In this document: positions 49,333 to 56,746 of the stretch, in pieces
Layout of the letters: each line of letters opens with the position of its first letter
Position numbering within the stretch: the stretch's first letter is position 1
Origin: Thermohalobaculum sp039187815
GTDB lineage: Bacteria > Pseudomonadota > Alphaproteobacteria > Rhodobacterales > Rhodobacteraceae
Length of the DNA: 64,000 nucleotides
Assembly: GCA_039187815.1 (NCBI GenBank)
Contig: JBCCZI010000003.1
Location: 1-64,000, forward strand
Direction: 5' to 3'
Notes under the pieces: model-generated
The model's database searches: none
Told to the model about the DNA's origin: nothing
Seen by the model: the letters and a program-made list of their open reading frames with translations, nothing else
Translations under genes and position numbers: made by a program

Positions 49333-49824
49333 ATGCCCTTCTACTATGACAGCAATGTGGTGGTGCTGATCAGCTTGGTGCTGTTCTTCGCCATCCTCTA
49401 CCGCTTCGGCGTACACACCATGCTGTTCAGCGCGCTCGACGCGCGAGCGAACCGGATCAAGAACGAGATCGACGAGGCGCGGCGCTTGCGCGAGGAAGCC
49501 CAGGCCACATTTGCCGAGTTCGAGCGCAAGCAAAGAGAGGTCGCCTCGCAGGCCGAGGACATCGTGACTCATGCGCGCGAGGAGGCTGAAACCGCCGCGG
49601 CGAAAGCCCGCGAGGAACTGAAGCAGTCGATCGAGCGCCGCCTCCGCGCCGCCGACGAGCAGATCGCGATGGCCGAGCAAAGCGCTGTCCGCGCCGTGAA
49701 GAACCGGGCCGTCGAGGTCGCGGTCGCCGCCGCCTCTCGCGTCATCACCGACCGCCTCGGCGACGCCAAAGCCGATGCGCTGATCGACGACTCGATCAAG
49801 GCCGTGGGCGCGCGCCTCCACTGA
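49333..49824 (+). CDS. atpF: ATP synthase F0 subunit b
   Basis: Peripheral-stalk subunit of 163 residues with one N-terminal helix (NVVVLISLVLFFAILYRFGV) and a long coiled coil (ARANRIKNEIDEARRLREEA). It starts ten bases after b'. The F1 genes are not in the window, as usual where F0 and F1 operons are separate. Confidence 0.95.
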   Translation: MPFYYDSNVVVLISLVLFFAILYRFGVHTMLFSALDARANRIKNEIDEARRLREEAQATFAEFERKQREVASQAEDIVTHAREEAETAAAKAREELKQSIERRLRAADEQIAMAEQSAVRAVKNRAVEVAVAAASRVITDRLGDAKADALIDDSIKAVGARLH

Positions 49825-49834
49825 CCGCCCGCTT

Positions 49835-50234
49835 GAACCGGAGCGCCAGGACTCGGCGCTTCGGATCCTATGGCCTCAACGCCACCTCCGAGACCGTGAG
49901 CGCCACCGGGCCGAAAGGCAGGGCTATAAGCCCATACGTCCGAACTCACGCCGACGCAGGATAGGCACCAAATCGCTTCCGAGCACAACACCACCCAGGC
50001 CGTATCCCGGTTGTGGAACAGGTGACGCTCTTGGGGAGGCGACAAGTCTCCGCTTACCGTTAGCCGCCCGGTCATCCGTTCCACATCCGCATAGCCATGG
50101 TTCAACGCGTTGTCATGGCTGTGCAGAAACAGCATCAGCAGTGCGCGGCGAAGCACGGACGCCCAAAAGCCGCGTACCCCGATCACGGGATCATTGCCCG
50201 CCTGATGGAAGCTGAAAACGCCCCGTGAAAACAT
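49835..50234 (-). pseudogene. Decayed paralogue of the immunity-like protein
   Basis: The DNA and its translations align with the gene at 50347-50958. About 30 bases are identical (49883-49912 and 50440-50469). The frame from 50234 reads HQAGNDPVIGVRG and LFHNRDTAWVVL, paralleling HAAGTDTVIQLNG and GFANRDRVWVIF. The C-terminal match LPFGPVALTVSEV lies in another frame and meets a TAG. It thus has lost its N-terminus, shifted frame and gained a stop. Confidence 0.75.
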
Positions 50235-50346
50235 GGACCCAACCTAGTCGGACGTCGCACCTTTGCGGGGCAGTGCGTCTAGAAAGCCGCCAACGCCACC
50301 CCAAGAAGGTGCAAGGCGCTTTGACCGCACTCCCCCACATGGCGGG

Positions 50347-50958
50347 TTACATCGCGAGACCTTGAGTTGCGGCACATGGCTCAGGCCCCTCGAAACGGAG
50401 CGCTAGGACGTGGCGTTTAGGGTCGGCTGGCTCGAACGGCACCTCCGAGACCGTGAGCGCCACCGGGCCAAAGGGCAGACTAAGCCCGATATAGTCTCCC
50501 GCTCCCCACGAAATGCGTCCATCGAAGATCACCCAGACCCGGTCTCGGTTGGCAAACCCGTGCCGGTCTCGCGGCGCTTCGGGCGCATCGCAAACGGGCA
50601 GCCGCGCCGCAGAGGCTCGCACCGTGGCGTCCATGTAATCCGGGCTCTCGATCCAATGGCTGTAGAGAAGCTGTGGGCTGCGCCGAAACACCGTTGGCTC
50701 GTGGCCATTCAGCTGGATCACGGTATCGGTACCGGCCGCGTGCAGCCGCACGGAAGGCATCTCTGACACCAGCGTCTCTGGTGGCTCGACGAAATGGCCG
50801 TAATCGCTGTTCTCGTCGTCCCGGGCGCAAGGCCCGAGCAGAACGCCCTTGTTCGACCATCCGCCCCAATGCCGGGCCAGCCGCTTTGGCAGACACACAA
50901 GATCGCCCGTGTCCCCCTCGATCCGGGTGACACGTCGGGATCTCGATCCGAATCGCAA
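50347..50958 (-). CDS. Hypothetical protein, weak Imm21-like resemblance
   Basis: Protein of 203 residues starting at TTG 50958, 15 bases after rplS. No firm family. GDLVCLPKRLARHWGGW followed by VIQLNGHEPTVFRRSPQLLY and SHWIESP recalls the Imm21 immunity pattern (leading hydrophobic strand, Pro-Trp-Gly, G-x-E-P-T and a Trp-rich strand), but this is from memory and uncertain. No signal or transmembrane segment. A decayed copy follows downstream, showing past tandem duplication. No toxin gene is nearby. Confidence 0.5.
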   Translation of the reverse strand: MRFGSRSRRVTRIEGDTGDLVCLPKRLARHWGGWSNKGVLLGPCARDDENSDYGHFVEPPETLVSEMPSVRLHAAGTDTVIQLNGHEPTVFRRSPQLLYSHWIESPDYMDATVRASAARLPVCDAPEAPRDRHGFANRDRVWVIFDGRISWGAGDYIGLSLPFGPVALTVSEVPFEPADPKRHVLALRFEGPEPCAATQGLAM

Positions 50959-50973
50959 GGTCTGCGGGCGCGC

Positions 50974-51375
50974 TTACTCGGCGGCTGCGTCCTCGCCCCC
51001 CTTGGGCTTTGGCGCGCGGTAGTTCGTCTTCTCGACGATGCGGGCCGATTTGCCCCGGCGCGAGCGGAGATAGTAGAGCTTGGCCCGGCGCACCTTGCCG
51101 CGGCGCACCACGGTGATCGCGTCGATCTGCGGCGAATAGAGCGGGAACACACGCTCCACACCCTCGCCAAAGCTGATCTTGCGCACGGTGAACGAGGCCG
51201 CGAGCGTGGAGCCGCCGCGGCGGCTGATGCACACGCCCTCGAAGTTCTGGACACGGGTGCGGGTGCCCTCGGTCACCTTCACGCCGACGCGCAGGGTGTC
51301 GCCGGGGGCGAAATCGGGAATGGTCTTGCCGAGCGCCTGGATTTGCTCGGCCTCGAGCTGCTGGATCAGATCCAT
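50974..51375 (-). CDS. rplS: 50S ribosomal protein L19
   Basis: Protein of 133 residues at the 30S-50S interface. FAPGDTLRVGVKVTEGTRTR, VQNFEGVCISRRGG, FTVRKISFGEGVERVFPLYS and the signature VRRGKVRRAKLYYLRSRRGK are all present. It lies three bases after trmD, in the usual rpsP-rimM-trmD-rplS order. Confidence 0.97.
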   Translation of the reverse strand: MDLIQQLEAEQIQALGKTIPDFAPGDTLRVGVKVTEGTRTRVQNFEGVCISRRGGSTLAASFTVRKISFGEGVERVFPLYSPQIDAITVVRRGKVRRAKLYYLRSRRGKSARIVEKTNYRAPKPKGGEDAAAE

Positions 51376-51378
51376 CGG

Positions 51379-52263
51379 TCAGTCCTCATCATGCCCGCCG
51401 TTTGCGGCGGAGGTTTTGGTGCCCGAGAGCTCTCGGTCTCCCTCGGTGCCGTCTCGCGTCGCGAGATGGGCCCGCCAGAGGTCGGGGCGCCTTGCTTGTG
51501 TCAGCCTTTCCGCCTGGGAGAGCCGCCATTCGGCGATCCGCCCGTGGTGCCCGGAGAGGAGAGTCTCCGGGATCGGGCGCCCCTCCCAAACCTGGGGCCG
51601 CGTATAGTGCGGATGCTCAAGAAGCCCCCGCGAGAAACTTTCGTCCTCCGGGCTCTCGGCATTGCCAAGCACCCCGGGTCGGAGCCTCAGCACCGCGTCG
51701 AGCACGGCCATCGCTGCAATCTCGCCTCCGGAGAGAACGAAATCGCCGATCGAGAGCTCCTCGACCCCGCGCGCCTCAAGCACGCGCTGATCTATGCCCT
51801 CGAACCGCCCGCAGAGCAGCACCGCACCCGGGCCGTCTGCCAGCGCCCGCGCGCGCGCCTGATCGAACGGCTGCCCGCGCGGAGAGAGACACAAAATAGG
51901 CCGCCCTTCGACCCGTCCAGGGCCCGAGCGAACCGCAAAGTCCAGTGCCGCCGCAACGACATCGGCCCGCATCACCATGCCAGGCCCGCCCCCCGCAGGG
52001 GTGTCGTCCACAGTGCGGTGCTTATCGCGTGCAAATCGGCGGATGTCTAGAGCTTCGAGCGTCCACAGCCCCTGGTCGAGTGCCTTGCCCGTCAGTGAAA
52101 CGCCGAGCGCTCCGGGGAACATCGCCGGGAACAGCGTCAGCACGGTGGCGGCAAAGGCGCCGGGGCGTCGGCGGTCCTCCATCAGAGGCCGGGGCTGGGC
52201 GCTGACCACCGGTTGGCGCAGGCCATGGCTCCGCGGCGCCTCGGGGTCCGAGGGCCCGCTCAT
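51379..52263 (-). CDS. trmD: tRNA (guanine-N1)-methyltransferase
   Basis: SPOUT enzyme of 294 residues making m1G37 in tRNA. The knot and SAM site are CGRFEGIDQRVLEARGVEEL and SIGDFVLSGGEIAAMAVLDA. VDDTPAGGGPGMVMRADVV is the catalytic loop. The N-terminus carries about 40 extra residues (SHGLRQPVVSAQPRPLMEDR), which I believe is usual in Rhodobacterales TrmD. ATG 52263 overlaps the preceding VOC gene by 4 bases. Confidence 0.95.
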   Translation of the reverse strand: MSGPSDPEAPRSHGLRQPVVSAQPRPLMEDRRRPGAFAATVLTLFPAMFPGALGVSLTGKALDQGLWTLEALDIRRFARDKHRTVDDTPAGGGPGMVMRADVVAAALDFAVRSGPGRVEGRPILCLSPRGQPFDQARARALADGPGAVLLCGRFEGIDQRVLEARGVEELSIGDFVLSGGEIAAMAVLDAVLRLRPGVLGNAESPEDESFSRGLLEHPHYTRPQVWEGRPIPETLLSGHHGRIAEWRLSQAERLTQARRPDLWRAHLATRDGTEGDRELSGTKTSAANGGHDED

Positions 52264-52691
52264 GCCAACACGCGTCCCCCCGGCGCAACCGACCGGCGGC
52301 CCAATGGCTCCGAAAAGCGCAAGCGGTGGCCGTCGGGATCCGAGAAGACCGCGTGGCGCTGGCCGGTGAAGGCGCCGCCGAGGCGATACCAGGCCTCTTC
52401 GGGCTGGCGAAAGGCCGCCAGACCCGCGCGCTTGGCCCGCTCCAGCAGCGGTGCGAGGGCCTCGACCATCATGTCGAGATGCACCCCGCATCCGGACTGC
52501 ACTGCGGGCACGATCCGCCATGCATCCGGGCCGAGCGCCTCGAGCATCACCCGCTCACCGCCGAGATCCAGCAGGGCAAAGCCCGCCCGCTCGTGCAACA
52601 ATGAGAAGCCAAAGATCTGCGTGTAGACCTGCAAGCTCCTCCGGAAATTGCGGCAATAGAGTTCGGGCACGAGACGGGGCGGCGGCGTCAT
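52260..52691 (-). CDS. VOC-family protein inside the rimM-trmD operon
   Basis: Protein of 143 residues with VOC modules (LVPELYCRNFRRSLQVYTQI, CGVHLDMMVEALAPL) ending AVFSDPDGHRLRFSE. It resembles bleomycin-resistance-type proteins, whose usual role is drug or metabolite binding. It overlaps both rimM and trmD by 4 bases, so it is translated with the ribosome-maturation genes. No function can be assigned. Confidence 0.8.
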   Translation of the reverse strand: MTPPPRLVPELYCRNFRRSLQVYTQIFGFSLLHERAGFALLDLGGERVMLEALGPDAWRIVPAVQSGCGVHLDMMVEALAPLLERAKRAGLAAFRQPEEAWYRLGGAFTGQRHAVFSDPDGHRLRFSEPLGRRSVAPGGRVLA

Positions 52692-53209
52692 TCTGCGTCC
52701 TCCTCCAGGTAGCGGGGCGGGTCGACCACCACGCGGCCAAGCGCAAGATCGATCGTGGGCACCGAGGCCCGGGTGAACGGGACCAGCAGGCCGTCGGTTC
52801 CGGGTGCTGCGATCTCGAGCACGTCGCCGGCGCCATGGTCGTGAACCGCACGGATCTCTCCCATCTGCGCGCCGCCGGTGTCGACGACTTCGAGCCCGAT
52901 CAGATCGGCGTGGTAGAATTCATCCTCGGGCGCTGCGGGCAGGCGGGCCCGCGGCACGAACAGTTGGGTCCCGCGAAGCGCCTCGGCCTCTTCGCGGGTG
53001 GCGATCCCCGACAGCCGCGCGGCAAACCCGCCTTTGACCTCACGAGTGATCCGCACCGTGAAGGCGCGGTCATCGGCGTCGAGAACCGGGCCATAGGATG
53101 CGATCGCCCGCGGCTCTGAGCAAAAACTCTTGAGGCGCACCTCGCCGCTCACGCCGAAGGCCCCGGCAATGGCACCGACGCAGATCATGGGCTCGCGCTC
53201 AGCCGCCAT
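52688..53209 (-). CDS. rimM: 16S rRNA processing protein RimM
   Basis: Protein of 173 residues that binds S19 and helps mature the 30S head. The N-terminal barrel has ICVGAIAGAFGVSGEVRLKS. The PRC-barrel C-terminal half has DEFYHADLIGLEVVDTGG and LLVPFTRASVPTIDLALGRV. ATG 53209 is chosen with GAGGG upstream. Confidence 0.95.
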   Translation of the reverse strand: MAAEREPMICVGAIAGAFGVSGEVRLKSFCSEPRAIASYGPVLDADDRAFTVRITREVKGGFAARLSGIATREEAEALRGTQLFVPRARLPAAPEDEFYHADLIGLEVVDTGGAQMGEIRAVHDHGAGDVLEIAAPGTDGLLVPFTRASVPTIDLALGRVVVDPPRYLEEDAE

Positions 53210-53352
53210 GGCAGGCCCTCCCGCGGCCGCGCGACGGCGCCAAGCGGCCGCGCGCCACAAACCGCGGCGCGATCCTCAGGACTGCGCGCGCCCGCAAGAG
53301 CACCGGCAAACCTTTGCAGACAGCGACCATACGCGTGCCCTCTCCCAATGCC

Positions 53353-53751
53353 TCACTCGGCGGCAGCTTCCCCAGCGGGGGCGGCCTCGGCTTCGGCGGC
53401 GGCGTCGGCCGCGGCCTGCGCCTTCTCGGCCCGCTCCTTGGCGCGCTCGGACATCTTTTTGCCGGGCTCGGCCTTTTTGGGGTTGTTGCGGGTGGACTTC
53501 GGCAAAACGTCGGCCGCTTCAAGGAAGCGCGCGATCCGGTCGGTCGGGGTGGCGCCCTCGCCCAGCCAGTGCTTCACCCGCTCGAGATCCATGGTCACCC
53601 GCTGCTCGCTGTCCTTGGGCAGCAGCGGATTGTAGGTGCCCAGCCGCTCGATATAGCGCCCATCGCGGGGCATGCGGCTGTCGGCCGCGACGATGCGGTA
53701 GAACGGGCGCTTCTTGGAGCCCCCGCGGGCGAGACGGATTTTGATGGCCAT
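53353..53751 (-). CDS. rpsP: 30S ribosomal protein S16
   Basis: Protein of 132 residues. MAIKIRLARGGSKKRPFYRI, VAADSRMPRDGRYIERLGTY and NPLLPKDSEQ define S16. After about residue 90 it has a long Ala/Glu/Lys-rich tail, as often seen in alphaproteobacteria. First ribosomal gene of the rpsP-rimM-trmD-rplS run. Confidence 0.97.
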   Translation of the reverse strand: MAIKIRLARGGSKKRPFYRIVAADSRMPRDGRYIERLGTYNPLLPKDSEQRVTMDLERVKHWLGEGATPTDRIARFLEAADVLPKSTRNNPKKAEPGKKMSERAKERAEKAQAAADAAAEAEAAPAGEAAAE

Positions 53752-53805
53752 ATCTTGGTCCTCTTGTTCTTTGGTTCGTCGTGGTTTCGATGTGGCAGCG
53801 GAGGC

Positions 53806-54114
53806 TCAGCGCCCCCCGTCCTCTTGGAACTGCCGGTGGTGGCGAATCACTTCGTCGATGACGAAGCGCAGGAACTTCTTGGCAAAGACCGGGTCGAGCC
53901 CGCTCTCGGTCGCCAGGCGCTCGAGCCGCTCGATCTGGCGGGCCTCACGCGAAGGATCGGCAGCGGGCAAGGCGTGCCCGGCCTTCAGCCGCCCGACCGC
54001 CTGGGTGCAGCGAAAGCGCTCGGCCAGCGTGTGCACCAGGATGGCGTCGAGATTGTCGATCGAGTGGCGGAGCTCCGCCAGCAGGGCCTCGGCCCGCGCG
54101 GTGTCATCGGTCAT
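53806..54114 (-). CDS. Chorismate mutase, AroQ type
   Basis: All-helical enzyme of 102 residues converting chorismate to prephenate. LRHSIDNLDAILVHTLAERF holds the first active-site Arg, CTQAVGRLKAGHALPAADPS the Lys, and REARQIERLERLA and FRFVIDEVIRHHR-like FLRFVIDEVIRHHRQFQE the later helices. It overlaps the last GNAT gene by 4 bases and precedes rpsP. Confidence 0.9.
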   Translation of the reverse strand: MTDDTARAEALLAELRHSIDNLDAILVHTLAERFRCTQAVGRLKAGHALPAADPSREARQIERLERLATESGLDPVFAKKFLRFVIDEVIRHHRQFQEDGGR

Positions 54115-54644
54115 GCCATCGCCTCCCTTTGGGTCCGATCGGGGTGGGGCAGCGCATAGACGTCTCGGGTCGCGCCGTCGGGAAAACGCTCGCGCGCGAT
54201 GACCCATCCGCCGAGGCGCCGGGCCAGCGCATGGGCCGCGGCGTTCTCGTCGCGCATATGCGTCTCGACCGGATCGAGGCCGAGGACGTCATAGCCCCAG
54301 CGGATGGCGGCAACGGATGCCTCGGTCGCGAGACCCGCGCCGCGCGCCTCTTCGGCCAGCCACCAGGTCAGCTCGTGCCGTGGCCAGCCGGGCGGATGCA
54401 CGAGGCCACACCCCCCGACCGCCTGCCCATCCGACCGGCGCTCGAGGATCCACTTTCCGTGCCCCCGCAGCGCCCAATGCCCGCGATCCGCCGCCAAGCG
54501 TTGGAACGCCTCATCGGGGCGCAACGGCCCGCCATAAAAGGCGCTCGGCCCATCGGCGCGACCCAGGAACGCCGCATAGAGCGCGTGGTCCGCGGTCTCT
54601 GGCGCACGCAGGATCAGCCGCGGAGTCTCGAGCACCGGGATCAT
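54111..54644 (-). CDS. GNAT acetyltransferase 5 of array
   Basis: RimJ/RimL-type (Acetyltransf_3) protein of 177 residues: PVLETPRLILRAPETADHAL, GLVHPPGWPRHELTWWLAEE and the acetyl-CoA loop EEARGAGLATEASVAAIRWG. Relatives acetylate protein N-termini or small amines. Overlaps chorismate mutase and the next GNAT by 4 bases each. Confidence 0.88.
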   Translation of the reverse strand: MIPVLETPRLILRAPETADHALYAAFLGRADGPSAFYGGPLRPDEAFQRLAADRGHWALRGHGKWILERRSDGQAVGGCGLVHPPGWPRHELTWWLAEEARGAGLATEASVAAIRWGYDVLGLDPVETHMRDENAAAHALARRLGGWVIARERFPDGATRDVYALPHPDRTQREAMA

Positions 54645-55165
54645 GCCGCCACCTCGGCCAAGGCTGTTGGCCCGCGATGCCGATGCACCCCAAGAAGGAC
54701 GTCGCCCATCTGGAAATCATACTCATGCACCGCCCCCAGGCGCTCGGCAACGCGGAGCGAGGGGCCGTTCTCGGCCACGATCGAACTGACCGCCGTCGTC
54801 CAGCCCAGATCCTCATAGCCAAAGCGCAAAGCGCGCAGGGCCGCCTCGGTGGCATAGCCTTTGCCGAGTGCACCGTCGCACAACATCCAGGTGATCTCAG
54901 GCTCAGGAAAGCCCTCTGGGAACCACGGACCGGCAAGGCCGACGAATGCGCCGCTCGCCTTCTCCTCGAGCGCGAAGGGGCCATAGCCGCGCACCATCCA
55001 GTGGCCGGAAAAGACGGCAAACTTCCGCCAGGCCTCGGGGCGCGGCGCCGGGCCGCCGTAAAAGGCAGACCGCTCGCTGGCGAAGAACGCCGCCACGGGG
55101 GCGAAATCCGTCGCCTCGCGGAAGGGGCGCAGAACCAGGCGCGCGCTGTCGATCGTAGGGATCAT
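54641..55165 (-). CDS. GNAT acetyltransferase 4 of array
   Basis: RimJ/RimL-type protein of 174 residues: TIDSARLVLRPFREATDFAP, GLAGPWFPEGFPEPEITWML and the acetyl-CoA loop DGALGKGYATEAALRALRFG. It shares the AFYGGP motif with GNAT 5. Overlaps both neighbours by 4 bases. Substrate unknown. Confidence 0.88.
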   Translation of the reverse strand: MIPTIDSARLVLRPFREATDFAPVAAFFASERSAFYGGPAPRPEAWRKFAVFSGHWMVRGYGPFALEEKASGAFVGLAGPWFPEGFPEPEITWMLCDGALGKGYATEAALRALRFGYEDLGWTTAVSSIVAENGPSLRVAERLGAVHEYDFQMGDVLLGVHRHRGPTALAEVAA

Positions 55166-55674
55166 CGCGCGCCCTCGGGGCCTGGATGGCGATAGACGAA
55201 ATCGATCTCGTCGGCTTTCTCGGCCGCAGGATCGAGCACGGCGCCCATCCGCTCGGCCAGACGGATCGACCGGGCATTGTCGGGCTCGATATAGCTGACC
55301 AGCGTCTTGGTCCCGTATACGCGGTAGTCATGGTCCCTGGCGGCCATGGCGGCCTCATAGGCCAGGCCCTTGCCCTCCGCCTCGGCCCAGATCAGCCAAC
55401 CGAGCTCACGCTCCGGGAATCCCTCGGGATGCCAGACGCCGACCTGTCCCAACGAGCGATCGGTGCTCTTCAGCGTGACCACCCAAGGACCATAGCCGTG
55501 CAGGGACCAATGCCCGGCCTCGACGGCAAAGGCCTTCCATGCGGCCAACCGTGTCTGCACCCGCCCGACATATTGGGCGCGGTCCGAGGTGATGAAGCCG
55601 AGATAGGACTCGAAGTCCTGTGGCTTGGGCGGGCGCAGCACCAGACGCTCGGTCTCGAGAACAGGGCCGCTCAT
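55162..55674 (-). CDS. GNAT acetyltransferase 3 of array
   Basis: RimJ/RimL-type protein of 170 residues: VLETERLVLRPPKPQDFESY, VGVWHPEGFPERELGWLIWA and loop EAEGKGLAYEAAMAARDHDY. The loop keeps the acetyl-CoA pattern (GKGLAYEA). Overlaps both neighbours by 4 bases. Substrate unknown. Confidence 0.88.
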   Translation of the reverse strand: MSGPVLETERLVLRPPKPQDFESYLGFITSDRAQYVGRVQTRLAAWKAFAVEAGHWSLHGYGPWVVTLKSTDRSLGQVGVWHPEGFPERELGWLIWAEAEGKGLAYEAAMAARDHDYRVYGTKTLVSYIEPDNARSIRLAERMGAVLDPAAEKADEIDFVYRHPGPEGAR

Positions 55675-56231
55675 GCCGCCACCCCATGGCGCCAGATATT
55701 GCCGCCAAGCCGCGCGCTGGCCTCGGCGTCGATCCGAGCGCCGAGCCGCGCGGCCAGCGCGTTCGAGGGCGCGTTGCTCACCCGCACGCAGCTCACGAAC
55801 TCGGGCATGAGGCCAAGGCCCCAGTCGCGCACCGCCGCAGCGGCCTCGGTGGCATAGCCTTGCCCGCGCGCCTCCTCGGCAAAAAACCAGCCGAGTTCGG
55901 GTTCCTCATCGGCCCACTCATAGCCGAGAAAGACAAAGCCGAGGCCCGCAGCATCGGCGCGCCGCAGCACTGTGAATGGCCCATGCCCGTGCAGCAGCCA
56001 GCATGCGACGCTGCCGCAAAAGGTCTCCCACGCGGCCGCCGGGCTGGCCGGGCCGTCGAGATATTCGGAGCCCGGCCCGGCCGAGATCCGCGCCCACAAA
56101 GGGAAATCGCCGACCTCAGGGGCCCGGAGCCGCAACCGCTCGGTCTCGAGAACCGGCAGCGCGCCGGCATAGCACCGGGCGGCCTCGGCCGCAGCGCCAA
56201 CTGGCGCCTGGGTGCAAGCGGCCAGGGTCAT
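55671..56231 (-). CDS. GNAT acetyltransferase 2 of array
   Basis: RimJ/RimL-type protein of 186 residues: PVLETERLRLRAPEVGDFPL, then WADEEPELGWFFAEEARGQG and YATEAAAAVRDWGLG. The first 25 residues (TLAACTQAPVGAAAEAARCY) are an unusual extension. ATG 56231 is chosen because it overlaps the preceding stop in ATGA, as throughout the array. Confidence 0.85.
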   Translation of the reverse strand: MTLAACTQAPVGAAAEAARCYAGALPVLETERLRLRAPEVGDFPLWARISAGPGSEYLDGPASPAAAWETFCGSVACWLLHGHGPFTVLRRADAAGLGFVFLGYEWADEEPELGWFFAEEARGQGYATEAAAAVRDWGLGLMPEFVSCVRVSNAPSNALAARLGARIDAEASARLGGNIWRHGVAA

Positions 56232-56746
56232 GCCGCAGCCGTGTTCGGGACCGTGTGGCGGTAGACATGGATGCTGGGCGCCGTCGCGGGCCGGACCGCC
56301 GCCTCGTCCCACACGGCGCCGAGACGCTTAGCAAATCCGATCGAGCGGTCATTGGCCGGCGCGATATAGCTCACCAGGCTGGCCGGGCGGACATGGCGCA
56401 GGCCCCAGGCAAGCGCCGCCTCCGCCGCCTCGCGGGCATAGCCGCGGCCCTCGGCCTCGGCAAAGAGCGTCCAGCCGATCTCGACTTCTGGGTTCTTTGG
56501 CGGATGATGCAGACCCACGGTGCCGATGGGCGCGCCCTCGGCCTCGACCATCCACCAGCCAAAGCCCTTAAGCGCCCAGTGGCCGGGCTCGGCGGCAAAG
56601 ATCTGCCAAACCTCGGCCTCGGATTTGGGCCCACCGATATGCTCCGCACGGTCCGAGGCATAGAACGCCACATAGGGCGCGAAATCCGTGCGCCGATGCC
56701 CGCGCAGAACCAGTCGCTCGGTGGTGAGGACCGGCACCTCGGTCAT
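56228..56746 (-). CDS. GNAT acetyltransferase 1 of array
   Basis: RimJ/RimL-type protein of 172 residues: VLTTERLVLRGHRRTDFAPY, GLHHPPKNPEVEIGWTLFAE and loop EAEGRGYAREAAEAALAWGL. It starts inside the ffh stop (4-base overlap), so the five acetyltransferases are coupled to the SRP gene. Substrate unknown. Confidence 0.88.
   Translation of the reverse strand: MTEVPVLTTERLVLRGHRRTDFAPYVAFYASDRAEHIGGPKSEAEVWQIFAAEPGHWALKGFGWWMVEAEGAPIGTVGLHHPPKNPEVEIGWTLFAEAEGRGYAREAAEAALAWGLRHVRPASLVSYIAPANDRSIGFAKRLGAVWDEAAVRPATAPSIHVYRHTVPNTAAA

Noticed and set aside
38273..50304. AACGCCACCCCAA occurs at 38273-38285 and 50292-50304, suggesting a dispersed repeat
   Set aside because: Only 13 bases match and the flanks differ, so chance is enough to explain it.
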